Shown: in pieces, positions 1 through 5,015 of the stretch
How positions within the stretch are numbered: the stretch's first letter is position 1
Layout of the letters: each line of letters starts with the position of its first letter
DNA from: Bdellovibrionales bacterium
GTDB lineage: Bacteria > Bdellovibrionota > Bdellovibrionia > Bdellovibrionales > UBA840
Direction: 5' to 3'
NCBI GenBank assembly: GCA_020434605.1
Contig: JAGRAL010000073.1
Location: 1-7,880 of the forward strand
DNA: 7,880 bases
Program-made: the position numbers and the translations under genes
The notes under the pieces: generated by a model
Told to the model about the DNA's origin: nothing
Databases searched by the model: none
What the model saw: only the letters and a program-made list of their open reading frames with translations

Positions 1-1
1 G

Positions 2-49
2 GGATCTCTAGCAATTCTTAAGATTTCGAAAAATTTGGAGCTGGATTGA
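2..49 (+). CDS. C-terminal end of an unidentified upstream gene (partial)
   Basis: One frame is open from the left edge to a TGA at 47-49 and encodes the tail GSLAILKISKNLELD. The other two forward frames hit stops within the first 21 bases. The TGA overlaps the TTG start of the following lspA fragment (TTGA), an arrangement typical of translationally coupled genes in one operon. Too little is present to name the protein; ileS is a frequent lspA neighbour in other bacteria but nothing here proves it. A chance open frame of this length is also possible. Confidence 0.35.
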   Translation, partial: GSLAILKISKNLELD

Positions 50-378
50 GCCAGTTCACTAAGACAACTTTTTCAATTTTGCTAATCGGGATTACTGCAT
101 TTCTGGACCAAATGACAAAGGGCTTCGTTAGAACTCAAATTGAGCTCAATGGGACTAAAAATATCATTCCTAACTTTTTTGATCTAACCCATTTACATAA
201 TCCAGGTGTTGCTTTTGGATTTCTTGGTGGAGCTAATCCATCTCTTCGTTTGGGAGTATTTTTATTGAGTTATATTTTGGTTGGAGTTTTCGTTATCTCC
301 AGAATTCGTACTACATCGAGCAAACTAGAGTTAGCAGCCCTTTCGCTTTTAGTTGGTGGAGCAGTTGGATTTGTTTGA
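46..378 (+). pseudogene. lspA: Truncated lipoprotein signal peptidase (signal peptidase II), catalytic part missing
   Basis: LspA is an inner-membrane aspartic protease that cleaves the signal peptide of prolipoproteins after lipidation. The 110-residue product shows the family's first transmembrane segment with the DQMTK motif (residues 21-25), then HNPGVAFGFLGG, the conserved N-x-G-x-AFG box (about 51-61), a second hydrophobic segment (about 69-84) and the start of the third with VGGAVG (about 103-108). Family members are about 160 residues and continue GGAxGNxxDR and later FNxAD, which supply the two catalytic aspartates. Here homology stops after codon 108 (base 369), followed by FV and TGA, so both aspartates and the last membrane segment are absent. 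The start is TTG at 46 with GGAG at 36-39; an in-frame TAA at 19-21 bars an earlier start. The lost part is not elsewhere in the window. Family assignment is firm; the product should be inactive. Confidence 0.88.
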
Positions 379-1126
379 GCGCCAAGAAATGAGCCGCTCA
401 TCAACCAATCACTTACTTAAAGAAATCAAATGTATGTTTACATTTGGTCTTCAGATGGGAGCGATTAGGTTCAGCCCCTTTACTGGAGTTAAAATGCGGA
501 AGATGCCAAAGAAAAGAAAGGAAGCGCTCACACACGAAGAGGCAAATAAACTTCTTCAGGAAGCAAAGATGAGAAATCATCCTTACTATAATGTGTGGCT
601 CCTCTCACTTTCTTTAGGTTTAAGACGAAGCGAACTTGCAGGGCTTAAGTGGCTGGATGTTGATTTAGATCAGCGCCTTGTCTACTTAAGACGACAAATG
701 ATTCCTGGCGAAGGGATAGTTGATTTTTTGAAGGACAGAGAAGAACGCGTGGTAGCGATACCTCAGCAAATTATTCCTGCCCTCAAAGAATTAAAACTCC
801 TAAGCAAGTCAGACTTTGTGATCGAGTTAAAGTGTCATCACTGGAACTCAGGTCAACAGTCTCATGTTATCAGGGAGTTTTGTCGGGAAATTGGGATTAA
901 AGAAGTCACTCACCATCAGCTAAGAGCCACGCACATAACGCTGGCACTTGTGGACGGTGTACCCCTGGGGGTCGTAAAGGAAAACGTGGGACATGCTAAA
1001 CTGAGCACAACGGATGAGTATTTTAGGTCTGCCGGCATTAACATGAAGGGTCAGACCGATGGATTACGCATTCAGGTGCCACAGAGTGAAGCAGGCAAGG
1101 TCATTTCGATCAAAAGTCGAGTTTGA
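353..1126 (+). CDS. Tyrosine recombinase / integrase, N-terminally truncated
   Basis: This is a site-specific recombinase of the phage integrase/XerCD superfamily, acting by strand exchange through a 3'-phosphotyrosine intermediate. Numbering from the TTG at 353, residues about 13-47 are the second half of the core-binding (SAM-like) domain. The catalytic domain follows with a full active site: R91 in GLRRSEL, K127 in FLKDRE, H188 and R191 in HHQLRATH, H214 in VGHAKLSTT and Y223 in DEYF. The 257 residues are shorter than typical members (about 300-400), and the missing part is the N-terminal DNA-binding region, exactly where the frame meets truncated lspA. No Shine-Dalgarno precedes 353. A more plausible start is the in-frame ATG at 389, 10 bases after the lspA stop and perhaps reached by reinitiation. 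The frame is otherwise unbroken, implying a recent event or residual function. Activity is doubtful without the full N-terminal domain. A terminator follows at 1194. Confidence 0.85.
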   Translation: MVEQLDLFERQEMSRSSTNHLLKEIKCMFTFGLQMGAIRFSPFTGVKMRKMPKKRKEALTHEEANKLLQEAKMRNHPYYNVWLLSLSLGLRRSELAGLKWLDVDLDQRLVYLRRQMIPGEGIVDFLKDREERVVAIPQQIIPALKELKLLSKSDFVIELKCHHWNSGQQSHVIREFCREIGIKEVTHHQLRATHITLALVDGVPLGVVKENVGHAKLSTTDEYFRSAGINMKGQTDGLRIQVPQSEAGKVISIKSRV

Positions 1127-1193
1127 CTCTGCCAAACCCTACCATTAGGATCTAACTACTTGATTACACTTGGACGGAATTAGCCGCTCCAAT

Positions 1194-1225
1194 AAAAAAA
1201 ACCAAGCCAAGCGCTTGGTTTTTTT
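1194..1225 (+). terminator. Strong hairpin terminator after the recombinase, probably bidirectional
   Basis: AACCAAGC (1200-1207) pairs perfectly with GCTTGGTT (1213-1220) around the 5-base loop CAAGC. The A run before the stem (1194-1201) and the T run after it (1219-1225) extend the pairing and provide a U tract on either strand. It lies 68 bases after the recombinase stop. Confidence 0.88.
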
Positions 1226-1353
1226 ATGTCTTACACTTTTAGCCCTAATGCAGCCTTTTATAAAATAAACTTATATTTGTTATGGCTCTCAAAGCTCATA
1301 TACCAACACTGACAAGTAGTCTCATATAAAAATTTCTTTAACATAGGCTCTTT
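1226..1353. other. A+T-rich intergenic stretch upstream of the Cys-repeat gene
   Basis: Together with the flanking hairpins this belongs to a 298-base gap (1127-1424) with no supportable coding frame. It must hold the promoter of the gene at 1425, but I see no convincing -35/-10 pair. Weak candidates such as TTGTTA...TATACC (1278-1305 region) are too poor to call. Confidence 0.5.
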
Positions 1354-1408
1354 GTTGTTTTCTATTTTTGTTACAGTTAGTTCCTCTATAGGGAAAGTAG
1401 AAAACAAT
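1354..1408 (+). promoter_or_regulatory. Long hairpin in the probable 5' leader of the Cys-repeat gene
   Basis: TTGTTTTCTA at 1355-1364 is the exact inverted copy of TAGAAAACAA at 1398-1407. Inner pairs U-G, U-A, U-A, U-A and U-G (1365-1369 with 1393-1397) plus an outer G-U extend it to about 16 base pairs, with a loop of about 23 bases. The hairpin ends 7 bases before the Shine-Dalgarno GGGGAG (1415-1420). The loop contains TTCCTC (1381-1386), which could pair with that Shine-Dalgarno using G-U pairs. There is no following U tract, so it is not a terminator for the + strand. A regulatory role is inferred only from position and pairing; it could also be a DNA-level operator. Confidence 0.5.
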
Positions 1409-1414
1409 TTAAAA

Positions 1415-1420
1415 GGGGAG
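1415..1420 (+). promoter_or_regulatory. Ribosome binding site GGGGAG
   Basis: GGGGAG lies 4 bases before the ATG at 1425 and fixes that start. It is the clearest Shine-Dalgarno on the + strand of the window. Confidence 0.75.
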
Positions 1421-1424
1421 TTTC

Positions 1425-1994
1425 ATGTCATCAGTAAATAAGTTATTTTTAAAAGTATCGCTAGTACTTCTAACAATGGCTCCAGCGCTTTCAGTTGCTC
1501 AGCAACGATCAGATCGTGATGGTGATGTTCGCAGGTTAGAAAGGTCAGTAAGTGATTTGCAAAGAGATGTTGATCGTTTGAACCGCCGCCTAAGTCGTGT
1601 GGAACAATACTTAGAGAATGGTAATGGTGTACCTGGGCCTTCACCTGCAGTAGTATATAGCTGTATGGTAGTAGACAGTGGACACACTAAAACCTTTTTA
1701 GGTGTAGGTTCATCGCAACTGGATGCTGAGTTTCAAGCAAAATCAGAGTGTGGTAATACTGTAAATGCTGTGTACTGTACATCTGGTAAAATTAAATGTG
1801 ATAACAACTTAGATATGGACCGCAGAGCTAGAGGTGCTGTTTGCTTGGTTACAGATAGTGGTCATAACAGACAGTTCCGTGGTGAAGGAGCGACTCTTAT
1901 AGCTGCTGAAGCTAATGCTAAAATTGCATGCCAGAAATCTGTGAATGCAGTCTATTGTGGTAATGCATCTGCTCGTTGTGAATTGATGTATTAG
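1425..1994 (+). CDS. Exported protein with coiled coil and two matched four-Cys repeats, function unknown
   Basis: I do not recognise a named family. The 189-residue product starts with a signal peptide (K-rich start, hydrophobic 8-20, likely cleavage after ALSVA at 25), so it should reach the periplasm or beyond. Residues about 33-66 are a charged R/D/L-rich coiled coil with leucines in heptad-like spacing, followed by a Gly/Pro linker (66-74). Two tandem repeats follow, about 78-126 and 137-186. Their cysteines are C80-C109-C118-C125 and C140-C169-C178-C185: spacings 29, 9 and 7 in both, offset exactly 60. Shared words are DSGH, FxGxG, AxxxAK and VNAVYC. Each repeat probably closes two disulfides. 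The coiled coil suggests oligomerisation. The ATG is set by GGGGAG at 1415, and the gene is monocistronic, with a leader hairpin before it and a terminator after it. Existence of the gene is secure; the role is open. Confidence 0.85.
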   Translation: MSSVNKLFLKVSLVLLTMAPALSVAQQRSDRDGDVRRLERSVSDLQRDVDRLNRRLSRVEQYLENGNGVPGPSPAVVYSCMVVDSGHTKTFLGVGSSQLDAEFQAKSECGNTVNAVYCTSGKIKCDNNLDMDRRARGAVCLVTDSGHNRQFRGEGATLIAAEANAKIACQKSVNAVYCGNASARCELMY

Positions 1995-2016
1995 TATAAA
2001 ACGATAGATTTAAATT

Positions 2017-2049
2017 AAAAAAGCTAGGTAATATTACCTGGCTTTTTTT
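2017..2049 (+). terminator. Hairpin terminator after the Cys-repeat gene
   Basis: AAAAAAGC (2017-2024) pairs with GCTTTTTT (2041-2048) outside a perfect 14-base palindrome AGGTAATATTACCT (2026-2039), with one T-G wobble between the two blocks. A T run (2043-2049) follows on the + strand, and the A run gives a U tract on the other strand as well. Confidence 0.87.
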
Positions 2050-2096
2050 ATATTTGAGTTTCAGTTTGAGTCACTTTTTCTTATTAAAAAAGAGGA

Positions 2097-2693
2097 TTGA
2101 TCCGATACGGCATTGTTATGTACGTACTTCTGATTTTACTTATTACTAATCTAGGTATGGCCACTGAGGCCGACCCCGCTATGACGGTGCTGGTGAATGG
2201 CGCAAATAAAGTACCTTTTGATCGCTTTTGTTCTTGTGACCGGCTAAGTAATACGACGGGAAAAGACGTAATGGTCCCTCATAAAAGTTCTGGAGAATTG
2301 AGCTCATTTTTTGCGGGTCTTCCAACTAATGTGACAAAAACCAATGGGTGTTTTTTTATGGGTTCAGGCACGCCGGCCTTTACTATGAGTAATATTAGTT
2401 TGCTGACATGTACGGCAACCAGTGAAACGGTATTAGTGAGTGGGTTATCAAACGCACCGTCTTCAGCTACGTTTGATTTATCCAATACAAGTTTTTGTAC
2501 AAGTTGCGTTTGTAGGTATAGTCGTAACGGGGGGGCTTGGACGTTAGTGAATTATTTAGATAGTATTAACTTGTGTGAGAATGATAGGCTGCAATTTGAT
2601 TTTTCTTGTCCGGCAGGTTCATATACCACAAATGTCACAGTGGGTAGTGGTACATTTTCAGTTACTTTGTCCTCTGGCGGAAGCTGCTTTTAA
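2097..2693 (+). CDS. Small exported ten-cysteine protein, function unknown; start uncertain
   Basis: I do not recognise the family. Counted from TTG 2097 the product has 198 residues. A hydrophobic segment at about 7-20 with likely cleavage after GMA (22) indicates export. The mature part is rich in Ser, Thr, Gly and Asn, with alternating beta-like stretches (for example VTVGSGTFSVTL near the end) and ten cysteines (45, 47, 85, 105, 134, 137, 139, 160, 171, 197). That even number suggests a disulfide-stabilised beta fold outside the cytoplasm. CSC at 45-47 and CTSCVC at 134-139 are the densest clusters. AGAGGA (2091-2096) abuts the TTG with no spacer, and the in-frame ATG at 2118 is too far from it, so the true start is unclear. 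The gene begins about 100 bases after its neighbour's terminator and so needs its own promoter. It ends 7 bases from the convergent regulator, with no terminator between. Confidence 0.7.
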   Translation: MIRYGIVMYVLLILLITNLGMATEADPAMTVLVNGANKVPFDRFCSCDRLSNTTGKDVMVPHKSSGELSSFFAGLPTNVTKTNGCFFMGSGTPAFTMSNISLLTCTATSETVLVSGLSNAPSSATFDLSNTSFCTSCVCRYSRNGGAWTLVNYLDSINLCENDRLQFDFSCPAGSYTTNVTVGSGTFSVTLSSGGSCF

Positions 2694-2700
2694 TTATTGT

Positions 2701-3398
2701 TTAAAATGCGTCTTTACCTTGCGTGATGATCAAACTAAAGCCTTTGCCGTATACAGTTTTTAAATCACATACAGAATGTCTTAGTTTTTTACGTAGGCTA
2801 TTGATATGTGGATCTAGTGCTCTCTCTGACGGTATATGTTCACCCCATATAAATGAGTGTAGTAGCTTTCTATCTACAAGGCTTCCTTGGTGTTTTATCA
2901 AACAGTTTAAAATTTTAAACTCAACTTGTCCCATGTCTAAGACCCTGTCTTTTACATAGGTAGAAGTTTCTTCAAAATTAAGAGTTAAATCACCGTAGGT
3001 CACAATGCTTTTAATAAAACTAAGAGAGTCTTTAGTGCGCTTTATTCTAGATTCAATGCGGGCTAGTAGTTCTTTAGAGCTAAATGGTTTAACAAGATAA
3101 TTGTCTGCTCCACTTTCAAAGGCACAATACGTAACTCGGAATCACTTTTAGAATTTAGTATTATCACCGGTATAGATTTAGTTGAGATAGTATTTCGTAT
3201 TTTTTTACAGGTCTCTAACATTCCGTTGATAGCCATATCTAGAAGGATAACGTCGGGGTGCTCACTGTTAGCTATATCAAGGGCACTTTGGTCACAATAG
3301 GCAAATAAGATTTGATATTTGCTAGATATACTTTGCGCTACGAGCTCACGAATGCTCGGATCATCATCCACGATTAAAATTTTACTCTTACCAGTCAT
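2701..3398 (-). pseudogene. OmpR/PhoB-type response regulator, frameshifted between receiver and DNA-binding domain
   Basis: This would be a two-component transcription factor of about 232 residues if one base were restored. From ATG at 3398 the receiver domain shows the acidic cluster DDD (residues 11-13) and the phosphoacceptor D54 in VILLDMAINGM, then PVIILN. After SDSELR (about 3130) the frame leaves homology and stops at 3063. In another frame the sequence continues CAFESGADNYLVKPF (about 3126-3082), supplying the conserved KPF lysine, and runs open to 2701. That second part is a winged helix: MGQVEFKILNCL, recognition-helix region ALDPHINSLRKKL, wing TVYGKGF. Spacing to family members fits loss of one base. 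The receiver is also unusual: the conserved Thr/Ser after beta-4 is Asn, and the usual MP after the phosphoacceptor is absent. AGGA 6 bases upstream supports the start. No kinase gene is adjacent. A sequencing error could explain the break, though the atypical receiver suggests relaxed constraint. Confidence 0.85.
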
Positions 3399-3457
3399 GC
3401 CGCATCCTAATTTGTTAAGCGCCTAGCTCGCAAGATATTATTTATAATACGCTACGC

Positions 3458-3473
3458 ACTAAACATAATTAGT
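3458..3473. repeat. Short inverted repeat ACTAA-N6-TTAGT upstream of the response regulator
   Basis: ACTAA (3458-3462) and TTAGT (3469-3473) form an interrupted palindrome about 60 bases before the regulator start, near the A+T-rich stretch (3436-3449) where its promoter would lie. An operator is possible, but a 5-base arm is expected often by chance. Confidence 0.25.
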
Positions 3474-3510
3474 TTATTAAATATGTTGGGCAAAGTAAAT
3501 GCAAAACATT

Positions 3511-3560
3511 AAAAAGGTGTAATTACCTATGGTCTTGGGCTTATTTTGGCCCTGCCCAAG
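3511..3560 (-). terminator. Weak hairpins downstream of the desaturase/small-protein unit
   Basis: Reading the - strand, CTTGGGC (3560-3554) pairs perfectly with GCCCAAG (3540-3534) across 13 bases but has no U tract. Further on, AGGT (3528-3525) and ACCT (3518-3515) form a 4-bp stem followed by TTTTT. Either or both may end transcription coming from the desaturase unit before the response-regulator gene. The call is weak. Confidence 0.3.
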
Positions 3561-3590
3561 TAGCTAGTCTAATGAATCATGGAAAAAATA

Positions 3591-3598
3591 GGGGGGGG
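3591..3598. repeat. G8 homopolymer tract in the intergenic spacer
   Basis: Eight consecutive G on the + strand (C8 on the - strand), an outlier in A+T-rich surroundings. It lies about 28 bases after the small membrane protein stop on the - strand. The rest of the spacer 3399-3625 holds the regulator's leader and the weak hairpins; no gene is visible on either strand. Confidence 0.6.
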
Positions 3599-3625
3599 AG
3601 ACGTGGAGGAAATTATAAATTTTTT

Positions 3626-3808
3626 TTATTTTCTAAAGAAATCGTGGTCGCTAGACTCACTACCATTTTGGTGTTCCCGAATAGATTTTTTCGCAGCGGG
3701 TCCAGTGATTCCTACCCATTCAGGAAAGAAGATCATTAAGAAAAAGTAGGCCCCAACGCATAAGATGACTAGGGCAAATACTATAATGGTAATAATGACG
3801 GGGTCGAT
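3626..3808 (-). CDS. Small one-helix membrane protein, non-canonical start (ATC), function unknown
   Basis: This frame lacks ATG, GTG or TTG at its beginning, so standard gene calling would miss it. The - strand has AAGGAG (3820-3815), then 6 bases, then ATC at 3808: ideal spacing for a start. The 60-residue product has a hydrophobic segment (about 4-28, from VIITIIVF to LMIFF), followed by PEWVGITGPAAKKS and a polar, charged tail ending DHDFFRK. It looks like a single-span membrane protein with a short conserved-looking juxtamembrane motif. An upstream in-frame TAA (3832-3830, the desaturase stop itself) limits extension. It begins 21 bases after the desaturase stop, implying one mRNA and perhaps a partner role in the membrane. 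ATC may be a genuine rare start or a G-to-C change in ATG (ATG GAC CCC would read MDPV). I know of no named family. Confidence 0.6.
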   Translation of the reverse strand: MDPVIITIIVFALVILCVGAYFFLMIFFPEWVGITGPAAKKSIREHQNGSESSDHDFFRK

Positions 3809-3814
3809 GACAAG

Positions 3815-3820
3815 CTCCTT
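3815..3820 (-). promoter_or_regulatory. Ribosome binding site AAGGAG for the small membrane protein
   Basis: AAGGAG on the - strand, 6 bases before ATC 3808 and 3 bases before an out-of-frame TTG whose reading frame stops after about ten codons. It is the main argument that translation begins here. Confidence 0.6.
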
Positions 3821-3829
3821 AGTGAATGA

Positions 3830-4936
3830 TTAGGCGTTGTTACCTAGTGCTCTAGTATAGAGTTTCCAGTGCCTGTAGGCAGCTCTAAACTCAGCTTTAG
3901 CAACTTGAAGACGTAGGCGCATTTCTTCAACTTTTTCATGTTTGGCCGAGGCTAATTCAAGTTTTAAATTTTTATACTCAAGTTTTAAAGCACGAAATTT
4001 TTGTTGGGTTTCCTCTAGTCGTAAACGAAGCGACTCAACAGCTTCTAGGTATTCATGCTTCCAATCGCGCTTTTGCAATAAACGCTTTTTTTGCATGCGA
4101 ACCTTGGCTCTAAAAATTTCTTCCTCAGGAACTCTCTTTAATTTGTCTGCCAAGCCTATGGCAGAACATGTTTGTATCAACCACTTGGTTGGATCGAAAT
4201 GGTACCACTTAAGGCCATTTCTATAATCTCCTTGAAACTTATGGTGAAAGTTATGATAGCCCTCTCCATAGGTAAGGATTGCTAATATGGTATTGTCACG
4301 AGCCGAGTTTTCGTCTGTATAGGTTTGCTTACCCCAGATGTGGGCAAGTGAATTAATAAAAAATGTGCAGTGGTGTGTAAACACGATACGAAGTGCAGCT
4401 CCAAATACAAAGCCCCCCACAAGAGATCCCATTAGCCAGCCTAAAAGTGTTGGCATAAAAATACCTATAAAAACTGCTATGAATAAATAGTTTCGATGTT
4501 GCCACTGAATGAGTTTGTCTTTTTGCAGATCTTTATCAAAAGTCATTTCTGTATCTTCTTGAAAAAAGATCCAACCGATATGGGAAAACCAAAATCCACG
4601 GCCAGCATTGTAAGGATCTAAATCTGTATCTACTTTATTGTGATGTATGCGGTGATCTTGTGCCCACTTAAGTGCTGAGTTTTGAAACGCAGCTGCACCA
4701 AATAGCAAATAGAATAATTTTAATAGTGGATTTGCTTGGTAAGCTCTGTGGGCGATCAGACGGTGATATCCTGCAGTAATTGAAATGCCTGTTGCTACAT
4801 AAAATATAAAAAACAGGAATACATATCTCCACTCAAAGACTTCATGGGAAAAATAAAAATAAAGCCCCAGAACAGAAATAATGGGTGTTAATGTTAAAAA
4901 CAAAGTATTGGTAATATTTAGTTTTGGTCTTTTCAT
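3830..4936 (-). CDS. Membrane acyl desaturase (delta-9, stearoyl-CoA desaturase type) with C-terminal coiled coil
   Basis: The family uses O2 and a di-iron centre in the inner membrane to introduce a cis double bond into a fatty acyl chain, which tunes membrane fluidity. All three His boxes are present: HRLIAH (58-63), HRIHH (95-99) and HNFHH (228-232), with the accessory NSLAH near 195-199 and the typical WAQDHRIHHNKVDTDLDPYN region (91-110). Hydrophobic spans are at about 12-30, 36-54, 70-88, 150-168 and 172-188. The desaturase part ends near residue 265. The remaining 100 residues are a highly charged helix with leucine heptads (about 290-350: Arg/Lys/Glu-rich, LRLRLEE, LKLEYKNLKLEL), longer than the usual roughly 300-residue enzymes. 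The ATG at 4936 follows a poor Shine-Dalgarno (GTAAG). It lies 79 bases after the polymerase gene and 21 before the small membrane protein. Acyl-CoA versus acyl-lipid or acyl-ACP substrate cannot be settled. Confidence 0.9.
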   Translation of the reverse strand: MKRPKLNITNTLFLTLTPIISVLGLYFYFSHEVFEWRYVFLFFIFYVATGISITAGYHRLIAHRAYQANPLLKLFYLLFGAAAFQNSALKWAQDHRIHHNKVDTDLDPYNAGRGFWFSHIGWIFFQEDTEMTFDKDLQKDKLIQWQHRNYLFIAVFIGIFMPTLLGWLMGSLVGGFVFGAALRIVFTHHCTFFINSLAHIWGKQTYTDENSARDNTILAILTYGEGYHNFHHKFQGDYRNGLKWYHFDPTKWLIQTCSAIGLADKLKRVPEEEIFRAKVRMQKKRLLQKRDWKHEYLEAVESLRLRLEETQQKFRALKLEYKNLKLELASAKHEKVEEMRLRLQVAKAEFRAAYRHWKLYTRALGNNA

Positions 4937-5015
4937 GCTTTTATCTTACGTGGTTTTATCTCTACAATCTAGAAAAACTTATTAGGATTATTCTCATCAA
5001 ATACTCATTAAAAGC

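Noticed and set aside
224..362. Ten-base direct repeat TTGGTGGAGC (224-233 and 353-362), considered as an attachment or deletion repeat
   Set aside because: Both copies fall on the conserved Gly-Gly-Ala codons of LspA itself, so the repeat is explained by protein sequence; it does not bracket the junction near 370.
1423..1687. Two antisense open frames over the Cys-repeat gene
   Set aside because: They lie opposite a gene with signal peptide, Shine-Dalgarno and terminator; their products are His- or Arg/Ser-rich with no domain features.
2575..2959. Forward frames at 2575-2763 and 2723-2959
   Set aside because: Out-of-frame shadows of the exported protein and of the winged-helix domain on the opposite strand; no ribosome site or domain.
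3605..3740. Forward open stretch after GGAGGA at 3605-3610
   Set aside because: No ATG, GTG or TTG at proper spacing, and it is the antisense of the small membrane protein frame.
3942..4226. 94-codon forward frame inside the desaturase gene
   Set aside because: Antisense to the coiled-coil coding region; Ser/Phe-rich product typical of a shadow of a Lys/Glu/Arg-rich helix.
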